Assembly: GCA_014925825.1 (NCBI GenBank)
Contig: JACGCK010000004.1
Location: forward strand, 1,272,908-1,336,907
Source: Pholiota molesta
Lineage: Eukaryota; Basidiomycota; Agaricomycetes; Agaricales; Strophariaceae
Direction of reading: 5' to 3'
DNA: 64,000 nt
Shown here: positions 47,693 through 59,239 of the stretch, piece by piece
Position numbering within the stretch: position 1 is the stretch's first letter
Layout: each line of letters starts with the position of its first letter
Program-made: the position numbers and the translations under genes
The notes under the pieces: model-generated
Database searches by the model: none
The model's input: only the letters and a program-made list of their open reading frames with translations
What the model was told of the DNA's origin: nothing

Positions 47693-49209
47693 ATGAACGT
47701 CGAACACGCCCGATCGAACTTCCCCGTCCTTAACACAGGCTTCATCTTCGCAGACAACGCCGGTGGCTCGCAGGCCGCCAAAGGCGTCGTCGACCGCATC
47801 AGCGATTACCTGCTGAACACGAACGTCCAGCTCGGCGCGGACTACGCGTACGGCGTGCAGAGCTCGACGCGGGTGTTCGTCGACGGCCCGCGCGAGGCGG
47901 TCAAGTTATTCAACGCTCGCTCGCCCGATGAGATTGTATTTGGGGCCAGCTCGACGTTGAATTTCGACAATTTGTCGAGGGGGTTGGAGAAGGATATTCA
48001 GCCGGGAGATGAGTTCATTATCACCGGGGAGCACGAAGGTAACTAAATCAACTATCTGTAAACTGGTTGATGGTTAATCTCTTCTTGCAAATCATACAGC
48101 AAACGCCGGCCCGTGGAAGAAGCTCGCTGCACGCAAGGGCGCCGTCATCAAGATATGGACTCCCAGCCCAACCGTACCCGAAAACCCCTACTCAGTGAAA
48201 CTGAAATTGGAAGAACTCCTTCCTCTGGTCTCGTCCCGAACCCGTATCGTCGCAATCACCGCGTGTTCCAACATCTTAGGCTCGATCATTCCAGTGAAAG
48301 AGGTCGTCAAAGCAGTTCGCGCCGAAGCTAAAGCGCAGGGCGCGCCCAAAGTCGAGATCTCAGTGGACTGCGTCGCGTATGCGCCCCACCGCCTCATCGA
48401 CGTCCAAGACTGGGACGTCGATTTCGCCGCATTTTCATTCTACAAGGTCCGTCTCGTCGCACCCAGGTCGCCCTGTCGAGATCTAGCACTGATGTAATTA
48501 ATTATACGCGTGCACCAGGTATACGGGCCCCACATCTCGGGCATGTACGTTCGATCAACCGCACTAGAGCACTCCGTCAGCCCAATCGTGCACCACTTCC
48601 TCAAAGTCGACAAGGTCGCGTACAAGCTCCAACCCGGCGGCCCAGGCTACGAAGCTGTCTACGGCACCACCGGCGTCGTCCCGTATCTCCTTTCGCTGAC
48701 GCCCCAGAACGACCTCAAAGCCAGCTTTGATGCCATCGCACAGCATGAGCAGACGCTTCTGCAGCCGCTGATTGCCTTCCTCGTCGCCCCTGCGCAGAGG
48801 GAGCGCGGCGTGCGGATCGTGGGCGAGGAGACCGTGAATCTGGACAGGGTGCCGACGGTGAGCTTCGTCGTCGTCGGCCAAAAGCCGCTGAAGAGCCGGG
48901 CGATCGTCGAATACTTTGACGCGAAAGGAGGGGTCAGTGATTCTGCTTTCCTTCTTTCCATCTGTCTATTTTTGTATTAACGGCATTGGCATGGGACAGG
49001 TCGGAATTCGTTATGGCCATTTTTATGCGTACACCATGGTCGACCAACTGTCGCCAAAGATAGACATAGACGAGGGTGTGGTCCGCATCTCGCTCGTACA
49101 TTACAATACGGTCAAAGAAGTGGAGAAGATCATTGAGGTTCTCAAGGAAGTCTTCGCGCAAGATGACCTTGGCCTCGCACCCAAGGAGCGTACCACGAGC
49201 GGTTATTGA
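47693..49209 (+). CDS. PLP-dependent class V aminotransferase / cysteine desulfurase-like enzyme
   Basis: Intact: exons 47693-48038, 48100-48446, 48519-48932 and 49000-49209 sum to 1317 nt (438 residues). Fold-type I features: FIFADNAGGSQAAKGVVDRI near the N-terminus, IVFGASSTLNFDNLSRGLE, GDEFIITGEHEGNAGPWK, ITACSNILGSIIPVKEVVKA, EISVDCVAYAPHRLIDVQDW with the cofactor Asp, and FSFYKVYGPHISGMYV with the probable Schiff-base Lys, followed by the C-terminal VRISLVHYNTVKEVEKIIEV. This matches the CsdA/SufS-like class V group. The usual catalytic-loop Cys motif of true desulfurases is not evident, so it may be a lyase or isomerase. No partner genes nearby. Confidence 0.85.
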
Positions 49210-49407
49210 TTAAATGGCGTTGTACAACGATAACTACTGACTATTGTACATAGGAGTTCAAACAAATGGGTCCATTATTTTTGTACAGTTTGAGGCATGA
49301 AGAAAAAAGTCCAATAACAAAAGTCCGACAAGTATGCATGGAGAAAGTCCAGTAGTATGTTCAACGATGTCCAATGGAGAAAAGGGGTGCTAACACTTGC
49401 AGGGTCA

Positions 49408-49999
49408 TTAGATGAAGCTTTTACCTCCCGTGATTGTGAATTTGGGTGAAAAGTTTCCGGAATCGCCGAACACTTGGGAAAGGAAGATAGTACAGGTGAT
49501 CAGTCAAACGCAATCTCGTAAAATCAGTGCGGGATTATGACTTACAGACGAGCTGATAGTCACTGCCGTTTATAACCCAGGGTACGACCACAGTCACTTT
49601 AGCGTCGAGGATATTGAATTCTGCTGCAAGAACGACTTTTGGTGTCAAGCCGTTAGCGAAAGACCAGAAAATTGAATGCTGTAGGCGTGGTCGAAGACTA
49701 ACCTGGGGTGGCAATACCACTTTTCACAAGCAAAATCTCGCCAATACCATTCGTAATATTGACAGGGCGATTGGAAATATCCCTAGGCTCAGTATCAGTA
49801 TCTGCCTCAAAATTATGATACAAGAATTCATTACTAACCAGGTTACATTGTGGTGATTACCGACTTTCCAGACGGTGCCAGCATGTGGGTAGGTGACGGG
49901 CGGCGTGAAAACATCTCGAGTTTCGAGCGTTGGATGGGCCAGAACACTGGCGGCGGAGACGAGGAGCGTAGCAAAAGTCGTGATACTCGTGAACTTCAT
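49408..49999 (-). CDS. Small secreted Kre9/KNH-type (Ser-Thr-rich) protein
   Basis: The start MKFTSITTFATLLVSAASVLAH is a clear signal peptide with a likely cleavage after VLA. The mature part, TRDVFTPPVTYPHAGTVWKV and NVTWDISNRPVNITNGIGEI joined through introns to LDAKVTVVVPWVINGSDYQL and LFGDSGNFSPKFTITGGKSF, follows the beta-sandwich pattern of the Kre9/KNH1 family (PP..YP..G..W..G....W.......V....L...G and the SPxFTI end). Four short exons with GT-AG introns, no frame problem, stop at 49408. Members are cell-wall or extracellular proteins; the exact role is unknown. N-glycosylation sites are present (NVT, NIT, NGS). Confidence 0.85.
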
Positions 50000-50101
50000 T
50001 GATGTGACGGCGGTGATAGCTTCGAGGCGGGTATCACAATCGATGGGGGTCGTTAATCGTGAAATATGTTCGAACGGGTTGAATGATCCTTCGAAGAATG
50101 T

Positions 50102-50115
50102 CGGTATATATACCG
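50102..50115 (-). promoter_or_regulatory. TATA box of the secreted Kre9-like gene
   Basis: The palindrome CGGTATATATACCG contains TATATATA about 105 bases upstream of the minus-strand ATG at 49999. It is the only strong TATA candidate near this start. Confidence 0.5.
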
Positions 50116-51153
50116 GATTTGCATCTTATCTTTGGAATGCCTTCACCGAGGCCAGAACGAGACTCCAAAGCCTTCTTGCCGTCTCGGACTTAGCGTACCA
50201 GCGTGCATTCCATCATACCACCATTGGTGGGCGTAGACCGGTGACCGTCCCTCAAGGGTGAGAGAAGGACCCGAGAATCGAGTTCTTTCACTCGTCATCT
50301 CATTCTCGGGATGGTCATGAGTCTACATCAAGCGGACGTTAGAGGCCGCGCCTTGACCGCGCCTTGCGCGTGCGTGGCATTCTTCCCACGGTGATTATGT
50401 TGCACTGGGCCAGAGTGATTTATATAGCGCTGGAACCTCCATTTACTGTGCATCCACCCATGCAGTTCGCTCTGGACTAGCTGCTTTCACGGACCTATAC
50501 GTATAGATTCTTACCTATCTCGCTTCCATAAGGCATCCAAACTTATCGCACTTGACCATGTTCAATGCAATATGGCCACAATTGAGCTCAGTCATGCGAT
50601 GCAAATATCATATCCCTCAGAACAGCAGAGACTTGGCAGAGACGAACATGTTTGAAATAACTACTTTGTTGTCTCTTTTGACAGAAAGAGCTTTAGCCTG
50701 TTCTTTAAGCTAATGTGAATTCAGACAGGAACCCATCTATCAGTATGCTATAATTGTTATCTATCGCTAACGCCATCCTTCGTTCAAACGACTTCTGGGG
50801 CAGCTGCTAGATTACACTGGTCCCTGTCTTTGGCTAATTCTATACATAAAATAGCGGATTAAAAATACCCGAGCTTTAGTCACCTAGGCAGAACTCGAAT
50901 CGCCGTAGTGTTGAACATTTTCACCGGGGTAATAAGGTGATTAGGATCGACAAAGCGAGCCAGAGAAGGGTTGAGAATGCAGATAGCAGTAGCACTGATG
51001 CAGCTTGCTGCAGTAATATTCAGCTAGTAATTGACTCATAGATAAACATAGACATAGAAGTTTGTAGTGTAAGTATTACTCATTCTTTTCCTTCCAAGTT
51101 CTTGCCATTGAAGGACCTCGAAATGCAACACTGATGATTGGCTAAATATTATA
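50116..51153. other. Intergenic, no recognised gene
   Basis: An AT-rich kilobase with only short open frames. No repeat, transposon end or RNA gene that I can support. Confidence 0.4.
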
Positions 51154-51477
51154 TTAGCTTAGACTCTGGCCGCCTGGTGAAATAGTATTAGCGTCGCGCC
51201 TTTTACCCGGAGTGGTATTAGTCAATCCATTTGACTCTTTTAGAACACAAATTTCTGTATACACATTACCAAGGCCGCTGAGTGTCGAGCGCGAAGCTCC
51301 GACTCCAAAGCAAGGCTGATAAATACTCTCAATATGACCGTTCCTCCAGCAAATCCGTAATATGAGTATCACACAAATATTATGAGTTCCCTTGACTAAA
51401 ACTCCTATCTGCGCTAGAGTCCTTGAATTGGTTATGTACGTATATGTTTTCAATTGGCCGATTATTATGTAGGTCAT
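51154..51477 (-). pseudogene. Possible relic of a DUF6533-type membrane protein
   Basis: A 107-codon minus frame contains SRTLAQIGVLVKGTHNICVI followed by a hydrophobic run and ends near ESNGLTNTTPGKRRDANTIS. The words resemble the loop-plus-helix xTLAQVLVKDGTxYFCVILIL found before the last helices of DUF6533-type proteins, but the required Asp is lost and the remaining helices are not found. The similarity is weak and from memory; it could be chance. Confidence 0.3.
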
Positions 51478-51908
51478 AGCCTCTACAGCTTTTGTTGATA
51501 AAAGAAGACTCGGATTTGATCTGAGTCAGTCAAAAAGCCGGTATTTGGGAGCTTGGAAGACCCAAGTTTCTAGTCTCTCCCATGAAGCAGAACTCCGGCG
51601 CTTGTCATAATTATGAGTGTAAACGCAATCAGGCGATACTGGTATATGTCACTGCATAAGTATTGTCCGAGTCATCAAATCGACTGAGTTCAAGGCGATG
51701 ATTACTTTCGAAAAGGAAATGATCATTTTACTAGTACTAGTATTGGACATACAGAGTATCCCTGACCTAGTATCTAAACTGAGCTCAGCAGCGCGGTCCC
51801 CACTTCCGGCGTTTTTCAGCGTCTTGTCGGGTAAACCAAGGCTTCAGATATGCTTGAAGCTGTGCATACCAGGCTGGACACAGCCTCGAGTTGCCAGTGC
51901 GCAAGGCG
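51478..51908. other. Intergenic, upstream of the deoxyribosyltransferase-like gene
   Basis: AT-rich spacer. No gene, repeat or RNA element recognised. Confidence 0.4.
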
Positions 51909-51915
51909 TATAAAA
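51909..51915 (+). promoter_or_regulatory. TATA box of the deoxyribosyltransferase-like gene
   Basis: TATAAAA lies 94 bases upstream of the ATG at 52003, which supports this start rather than the earlier in-frame ATG at 51850, upstream of the TATA element. Confidence 0.6.
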
Positions 51916-52002
51916 TCCTTTCCACGTTCCTCGAGAAAAGAAAGAATTCAGCAGAACCTCCCATTACCTGTCTCCTGTTCCACTACTTGCTCAAACACTG
52001 CG

Positions 52003-52527
52003 ATGTCTTCCACCGAGTCCATTTCTACAGGCGCTTGTGATACCATCACGGCCACGGCCGCGGCTGCGCGCGTGTTCGTCGCCCCAGAGCGACCCACGGA
52101 AATCGCCGGCAAATCAATATTTCTTGCGGGAAGCATCGACATGGGCACAGCAATCGACTGGCAGGCCTCCACCATCGAGGCGTTCAAATCGCTACCCATC
52201 ACCATATTTAGCCCAAGACGGGCCAACATGAATATTGAATGGAAGCAAGACATCACCTATGAGCCATTCCGCGAGCAAGTCGAATGGGAGCTCGACATGC
52301 TGCAGACCGCCGATGTCATCATGCTCTTCTTCGCTGGCGGATCGAAGTCCCCAATCAGCCTCTTGGAGCTGGGACTGTTCGCAAACTCGTCCAAGCTGGT
52401 AGTTGGCTGCCCGGAAGATTTTTACCGGCGTGGAAATGTGCAGATTGTCTGTGAACGCTTTGGGATCGAGTTGGTCGACAGCTTCGAAGCACTATTAACG
52501 GCGGCAGAACGCAAACTTCAAGCATAA
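52003..52527 (+). CDS. Nucleoside 2-deoxyribosyltransferase-like protein
   Basis: An intronless gene of 174 residues. After a Thr/Ala-rich leader comes KSIFLAGSIDMGTAIDWQAS, the family GSI...DWQ signature (nucleotide-binding Rossmann-like fold). Then TIFSPRRANMNIEWKQDITY, FREQVEWELDMLQTADVIML with the likely catalytic Glu in VEWEL, and FFAGGSKSPISLLELGLFAN, ending in a helix. The motif set (GSI, PRR, EW-L, SPIS-LELG) matches the Nuc_deoxyrib_tr_2 group, whose members exchange or hydrolyse the base of (deoxy)nucleosides. The start at 52003 is chosen because of the TATA element at 51909. Its single exon contrasts with intron-rich neighbours. Substrate unknown. Confidence 0.85.
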   Translation: MSSTESISTGACDTITATAAAARVFVAPERPTEIAGKSIFLAGSIDMGTAIDWQASTIEAFKSLPITIFSPRRANMNIEWKQDITYEPFREQVEWELDMLQTADVIMLFFAGGSKSPISLLELGLFANSSKLVVGCPEDFYRRGNVQIVCERFGIELVDSFEALLTAAERKLQA

Positions 52528-53278
52528 ACAACACATTACTGTAGCCTATAGCTATACATCCGGTACGTAAATATTAGCAATTACCAGTGAGCTTATATCT
52601 GATACTGATTGTAGAATTACTTTGACATAACATGGCAATCCTCGACCCTTAGATTAAACATTGAACGTTCCCATACCTTGCTAGGAAAGTAATATAGCGT
52701 ATTAATATAAGGAGTGTTTCGCTTCTACGGATTTTATGCCACTGAAATCTTCTTCTATACCCTGACTGCAACAATGCAGCCCTCATACACCATATGATTT
52801 ATTACCTATGTAACTCTGTATTCTATAGTTCGCCGATTTTCCCCATATATTATAGCTTTATACCTTGCACGTTCCCCTAATACTCTCTTGAGAGAAGTTA
52901 GCACCTGTATCAAGCGTTGCCGATTGAAATACTGATTTAAGCGCCCGTCACAAGTTCACAGCCCATGGACGCTTGGCTTCTGCAAGCTGCTTGCTATACA
53001 TTTTCTGATCAGATCATCATAAACTATGAGCTTGAATCTCTTCAAACCTTTTTGTACTACATAGTTCTCAAAGGCAATAAAATTTCACGACATTTGGGAC
53101 ATGAATCAGCTGCACGCCGGGCGAGTACGCTAACAGCCGTAAATGTCTAAAATTAAACGACGTCTCCTTCGTTCCCACACATGATGCAAGTATCACTGTA
53201 TCAGTCTATGAGGCTGTCCATGTGAATTTGCCGAATCTAGGGCGCACAACCCTGAATCGCTCTTCCCCCTGTTCTACC
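52528..53278. other. Intergenic, no recognised gene
   Basis: A 750-bp AT-rich spacer between two plus-strand genes. A short open frame at 52965-53150 has no motif. Confidence 0.4.
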
Positions 53279-54889
53279 ATGTCGGACAGAATTCCCTCAG
53301 AGATATGGTTCTATATCGCTGAATTCATACCCGATGAGGCCATATATCGACAACTTCGTACGATTAGCAGTCTGTTCTTCCACCTGGCCATGGATATCGA
53401 ATATCAAGAAGTCTACATCAGATGGAACGCCGTATTTCACACTTTGCCACGAATAATGACAAGATTGAGGTACTAAAAATGCCACCCTCCATGTGTTATA
53501 AGTTGCTCATTCTCTTTTACGACAGTGATCCTTTTGTAGCACGGCGGGTCAAGCGCCTAATCGTCGAGTTCACATACTATCCAAAAGCAATAACTACGGC
53601 ACCTCTTCCTAATCCTGCAACGCTTACTGAAAAGATAACTAAATGGTTATCTTCCTCAAGGCACTTTCTTCCTCCATTCAAGGATCGTAATGCACGTGCT
53701 TTGGAAGCAATCGCAAAATGTATAAAGAAGCTTCAGAATACGGTCACCACCTTCGAAATAAGAACGAATTTCAACGAGAGAAACGGTGTATGGTTACCCC
53801 AAAAATTCCTCCACCATTTGTCGTCGACTTGGTCGTCCTTCAGTGCCAACTTGCAATCCCTCTCCATTCGAGCAGAGCAAGCGGTTTTAGAAGAAATATC
53901 CGCCATAAGGCCCTATTTCCAGAACCTGACATCACTCCGAATTTCAATCATCCCAGTAACACAACTAGTTTTTGACCTCTCTGTTCGTGTGGACAGAGAT
54001 CCTGATCTTGATACACTGGCTTCTTTCATCAACAATATCAGCCTGAAACTCAAAAGGCTCAGCCTGATATTCTTAGGGCTCTATCAACTTCCAGATTTCT
54101 TCTCATATTTATCGAAATCACTCCCTCTAGAGTCGCTAGAACTCAAGATGGCCCCTATGAAGGGCCCTGCGTCTCGGAGTGACCCTGGACTAAAAGACTT
54201 CCTTTGTGGTAGCGCTCACACTCTTAGCGAGCTGGACCTTCGTATCAGGACCACCCATCAGATTGGCATTCCTGATCCTGTGTTGAACAAGCTCCTGTTG
54301 GATTGTGCAGCGGACGGAAGGTGTTTCTCGAATCTAAAAAGTCTCAAAATTAATCCGACTTCTGGACCGACTGGAATAGATGTCTTGCGCGCATCCATTC
54401 AACGAGCCTCAAATACTCTGCAAGATTTGGTTATCTATGATAATGAACTATCTCAGGAAGAAGCAATGATCGTCATAGATGCCTTATCCAAGTGCCCGAA
54501 CTTGACATATTTACAGCTGCAGATCACCAACTTGGACATTACCATCGTGGACAGCATGGCGAGGAATCTTCCTGGTTTGAAACGGCTGAATATATGGTAC
54601 AACGTGACGGGTGAAGTGCCGAGGAATAGACTATCAATAATGGTACGTGTTAGTAGCGATTGTGATGCCTTTAACCAAATTAATATTGCCGTCGATTTAG
54701 TATCCTGGGTCGTTTGAGAAAGCGGTCCTTCTCGAGGGACGATCGTATCCTGAATGGAAACTGAAAGATGTTTCGATATACGTCGGTCGTTGGGCAAAAG
54801 CTGATTTTGTATTGATGGAGGCCCTCGCGGTCAGCGCGCCTGCTATCAAAAGTTTCTGTGGTCAGGGACATATGGACAAGGTGTGGTGA
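53279..54889 (+). CDS. F-box / leucine-rich-repeat-like protein
   Basis: Intact: exons 53279-53469, 53526-54642 and 54701-54889 (1497 nt, 498 residues). The N-terminal F-box is MSDRIPSEIWFYIAEFIPDE. The body has irregular leucine-rich repeats: SLRISIIPVTQLVFDL, LKRLSLIFLGLYQLPDF, SLESLELK-type strands, NLKSLKINPTSGPTGIDVL, NLTYLQLQITNLDITIVD and GLKRLNIWYNVTG. The last exon (YPGSFEKAVLLEGRSYPEWK) ends at 54889. Such proteins are SCF ubiquitin-ligase adaptors; the family is greatly expanded in agaricomycetes. A decayed copy of its 3' part follows directly. Confidence 0.85.
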
Positions 54890-55009
54890 TTTTTCTTTGA
54901 GGAGACGCAGAAAGCAGATCATTGATATTCAGAAATTACGGGTTGATCATGGAGAGTGGTACAGACCGAGTATCAACTCAAACATAAATTCTCCAAACAT
55001 CTACCGTAC

Positions 55010-55390
55010 ATATGAGCCTATAGTATTACTATCGTGGATAGCATAGCAACAAACTTCTCTCCTTTGAAAAGACTTGACGAATGACATGATGTGTTTGTCA
55101 ATGACGAATGAAGCGGAAACGGTGATGACAAGCAATCCCATCATTTTTGGCGATCATCGTCGATGAATGGTACGTGTTGACTGCGTCGCCGTCGAATAGG
55201 TTACATTGTTTTGAGAGCGCTGAGTATTTTCTTTCCAGAGAGTATGTTATCCTGAATAGGCGTTTGAGGATGTCTCAATGTATTTCGGCCGTGGGGCAGG
55301 CAATGACTTCGCATTGATGTATGCCGTTGCCAACAACGTACCTATGCAGTATCAAGAGTTTCTGTGGCCGCGGACATACGAAGAAGGTGC
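55010..55390 (+). pseudogene. Decayed tandem copy of the F-box gene 3' end
   Basis: The segment ITIVDSIATNFSPLKRLDE (about 55026-55083) repeats ITIVDSMARNLPGLKRLNIW of the intact gene (about 54536-54596), followed by a stop. About 200 bases on, CCTGAATAGGCG...GATGTCTCAATGTATTTCGG (about 55250-55290) repeats the last-exon sequence coding for PEWKLKDVSIYVGR, with a stop replacing Trp. GTTTCTGTGG (55358) also recurs. This is a partial duplication, 3' half only, that has since decayed. Confidence 0.75.
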
Positions 55391-55442
55391 GTACGAAATA
55401 CAAAAATTTCGAGACCTAGAAAGCAGAGTCTTGGTATGAAAA

Positions 55443-56663
55443 TTACAGATTGAACATGTCTTCCTGCCCAGCGACTAGGCCTCCGAAGTAGCAGGTCAGG
55501 GCTTTTAGTTTGTTCCCCATCCACTCTTCCTCAACTTCGACTTTTTCCTTTATCGCCAAATTTTCAGCATGTAAGGGGGTACGTGGGGTATCCTTGGTCC
55601 GAGCATCTTCATCGGAGAGCAGTGCGCCGATTTCGTCTAGTCGTGTATTCCGCGGAAGATAATAAGCAATGTTTTTGGTGATTTTGCGCGTCAGATCAAA
55701 GAGTTGGGCGCCATGTATAGGTTGGATAGAAGACAAAGAATAGGACGGATATTCGTGTGTTGATGTAGATGGTGTGGGTAGTTCTGAATCCTGGCCCAAC
55801 GTATCGGCCAAGGAACCCGACAGATAAGCCGGCCCTCCCCAGGGAGGACTCAAGAAAACGGTATCAATTTTGCGTGTTGTATACGTATTGCCTGCCTTAG
55901 ATGAGTTTATCGTGGATTGGTAGGATTTGGCGAAAGAGATATAGTCTGCGAGGATGAACTCGATCCGGTCAGCAACACCGTATATTTGGGCGTTATGTCT
56001 GGCAAGCGCTAAGCGGGTAGGAGATATATCAAGAGCTATCACTGAGAAAAGTATATCAATGGCTAAAGTTACTGGGCTTGAAGATCGCCGACTTACCTCG
56101 TTGACATGTTTTTGCAAACGCGATTGCATTCCCGCCTACACCACAGAACGCATCCAGAATCGTATCACTTCGGCATCTCTCCGCGATTTGATTTGCGAGG
56201 AGTTCTGGGGTAACGCTGTACCACCCCTCTTCATCGAACAAGCACCCAGGCGGTGTTGAATATAATGAGAAAAATCGTTCACGTTGCGAAAAATCTAAGC
56301 ACGTAAACGAGGAAGCAAATTTCGAGGTCGATTGATGGACGTACATTTGTGGAGATGCTCTGGGACCTCTGATATATGGCTATAATGTGGTACAAGTCCA
56401 GTTGCATCATATTTCTGGATCCATTTAACCTCTGCGGTCCCTGAATGTTCGCCCCCTTCTGTAAGAGGTGTACCGTCATTCCCCTTCCGTCGCTTTGCAG
56501 GTGGCTCTTCGTTTTCAAAAGCATCCTCCCTTAGGCCCAAAATGTCTTTTGTGGTCTTTGGCAAGGTGTTTGCTGCATCGGAACCAGCGGAATTGGATTT
56601 CATCGACTCAAACACGAACCTTGATACACCCGTTAGTCCGCCTTTCCTCTTTGCCTTCCCCAT
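55443..56663 (-). CDS. TGS1: Trimethylguanosine synthase (cap hypermethylase)
   Basis: Converts the m7G cap of snRNAs, snoRNAs and telomerase RNA to 2,2,7-trimethylguanosine. Intact: exons 56345-56663, 56097-56294 and 55443-56041 (1116 nt, 371 residues). A basic N-terminus (MGKAKRKGGLTGVSRFVFES, with KRRK further on) suggests nuclear location. The catalytic domain shows QRERFFSLYSTPPGCLFDEE, GWYSVTPELLANQIAERC, the SAM loop LDAFCGVGGNAIAFAKTC, VIALDISPTRLALARHNA and the catalytic motif VFLSPPWGGPAYLSG. These are the diagnostic TGS1 motifs, including the SPPWGG loop. The stop is at 55443. Confidence 0.96.
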
Positions 56664-57328
56664 GGGTGTTGCCTTTGACGTAACTTTCGTGATCAAGCAG
56701 AAAGAGTATTGAGTTTTCAGATAGAGATGACCTAGTATGTTGGCAACCTTGTAAGAGCGAAACAGGAATGGAAAAGTCACAATGAACCAACGGTGAACAA
56801 GTGAACAAATAGTGAACGATTTGATGCCGGGAGTACGGTCCGTAAGTACATAGTCACGTGAACATAAACAGATAAGATTAGATGTTGTGCTTTGATTGTG
56901 CGCATTCCCTTCACCTGCAACCCTTTGCTGAAAAAAAAAGTAAGAAATGCCATTCCGAGCCTCTATTCTCAGCACACATTCATTCTCGCACCTTCCAGCC
57001 TGTAGCACATATTGCAGTAGCACCAGCAGATGAAATGGGAGGGGAAGTCGGCAAATCGGTGCCGTCGATAGATGATACAAAAGTAAGTAGTTGACAATTG
57101 TTTCCATGTAAAAGTACAGCATGTAAGGGTATAATTGTGTATCAATTCATGCCTTTCTAGCTGTAATCTGTATTACGCCAGTTATTTAGCAAGAAGGTAG
57201 GCATTTGCCGGTATCTTTTCGGGTGAGGTGAAGCGTTCTGAATCGTTATTGAAGCGGCATCGAAGTCATAAACATATCAGCCTTTCACAGTTGGGTATCT
57301 TCGGAAACATGCGGTAGGATGCGAAGAA
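56664..57328. other. Intergenic, no recognised gene
   Basis: Upstream of TGS1 and downstream of the monooxygenase, both on the minus strand. An open frame on the plus strand at 56882-57094 has no motif. Likely TGS1 promoter plus a 3' untranslated region. Confidence 0.4.
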
Positions 57329-59239
57329 TCATCCGGAAGACTCCAATAAGCGTAATGCTTCTTGAACGGAGCCTGCAAGTGATGACATCCATGCCCATTC
57401 CCAGTTTTTAGTGAATACTTTGCCAAGAATTTTGAGCTTCGCAAGCATTTCATGCTCGGGCACCATGTCGAAATCAATCTCTGGGGAGCTAAGCGTGAAG
57501 TACTGCCCATTTAGCCTTGAGCGTTCTTGAATCTTCAATGCGAATGGGCTTCGTATATGATCATATATGCTGAGCGCCCGTGCGATTGTCGCCCTTGTTG
57601 TAAGTGGATGGCCGAGTAGAAGGGCGAGGAGATATGCATCCTATGGTACGGAAATTAAACGACTTCATGTAAATTTTACGGAGTTCAACAGCACACCTCA
57701 ATGGCTTGCCCTGCCCCCGACCCTTGATGCGGGGTCATCGCATGAGCCTGGATTGGGTCGGTGAGCATTATCTCCGTTGTACCCAAATAAAAAAACATAC
57801 GGCATCGCCTAGGATGGCAACATTTCCAGAGACGAACGAATTTAGCGGCTTCACAGTGTGAATGGCCCACCGCAGTGGTTTGTCTACACACTAAAACGGA
57901 TGCGGAGTGAGTAAAACGCGTAGATATCTCTGCAATTCTGACTGACATCGAGAAGCGCCTGCACTTCGGGCTCCCAGTCTCTGAACAGGGTGATAAATTC
58001 GGTTTTATCAGTGGGGCATACCCAGGCTTCGTTGTATTTTGAGTGTTCTAGATTATGTTGCGATTTGAAAGCAACGAAGTTGATCGTCCGGCCATGGGCA
58101 ATAGGGTAGGCAATGATGTACTGAACGACATGGATGTTAATAAGTGTTGACCATAGGAGTTCATTGACTTACGCCATTCCGACCCAAGTACTGCATTTAT
58201 AGCATTGCGGCGTCAGCATATTACTGGCAAATAATTGAGCTCATGAGGGCTGTACCTGGGTGGGTTGTGTAAAGACGCGATGATTAGGATCACGCGTCAT
58301 TAATCTGTCGGCACTAATCAAAGCACGGTAGGCATTCGTACCACTCCAACTGGGTTCAATCAAGGCCGTGATATCAGCGGCCTCGGACCAGTTGTTTTCG
58401 GATTGGGCCCACTGAATCTTTTCGCCCAATAGCGAGCGTCTGACCGCGGATCTGAGTCCGTCCGCACCCAAAAGCACATCACAAGAGGTCCGCGTTCCGT
58501 CCTCAAAGAGAAGATTGACGGGACCTCCTTGTCGTTGGGAGTATGACCGGAGCCGTTTGGAGCAATATATCCGGTAAGATGTGGGTAGCCTTCTGAGAAG
58601 GACGTTTTGAAAGTCCGGGCGATGGAAGGTCATCAAGTTTCCTGAGGAAGTGGGGAGTAAGTCTATGGGTCGTACATCCATTGGCAAAAAAAAGCCGCTG
58701 ACCTTTTGTGACCAAAGTGTAGAATTCAATACCCTCTGGACGATCGCTCCTGCGATATCTAAATGAAGGGACTTAGGACGACATCAGTGCCATTAATTTT
58801 ATTGAGTGCTGTTCATAATACCTGGTTCATTTGTAGGTCTTATATCAGTGGTCTGTAGCAGATCCTCCTCCAAATGAAGCTTCTTGATGACTTCCCATGC
58901 TCCTGATTCCCAATAAATAGGAAAAAGTGAGTAAATGTTCGTGCCCCACTGTCACTGGCCCTCACTTACGAGGGAAGAGACCTATGCCTGCCCCAATTTC
59001 GGCCAGTTTTTCGGCTGCTTCAAATATCTCAACCTCAATATTTGGATATCGAGATAATGCGACTGTATGATTATTTAGCCGCTTGAACAAATTTCTTGAC
59101 CATCGTTGGATATACCTGCAAGGGTCAAGCCACCTATCCCAGCTCCGCTAAAAGATCATGAACATAAGGATCATCGCAAGACGATAGAAATCACAGGCAC
59201 TGACCATATGGCGACTCTGAGCTTTGTTCCCGAGCTCAT
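57329..59239 (-). CDS. FAD-dependent aromatic monooxygenase (salicylate-hydroxylase-like)
   Basis: A class A flavin monooxygenase. The ATG at 59237-59239 gives MSSGTKLRVAICGAGIGGLT (joined through an intron), the FAD-binding fold, then LAVALSRYPNIEVEIFEAAE and a GIGLFPR segment (about 58900-59070). The DG motif LLGADGLRSAVRRSLLGEKI lies at about 58415-58475. The GD motif spans an intron: FVSGNVAILGDA plus AHAMTPHQGSGAGQAIEDAY (about 57600-57850). The C-terminus reads EALRLLESSG, stop at 57329. Many short introns. These motifs define salicylate/3-hydroxybenzoate-type hydroxylases, which hydroxylate aromatic acids or fungal metabolites. It stands without other pathway genes, so the substrate is unknown. 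Confidence 0.87.
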
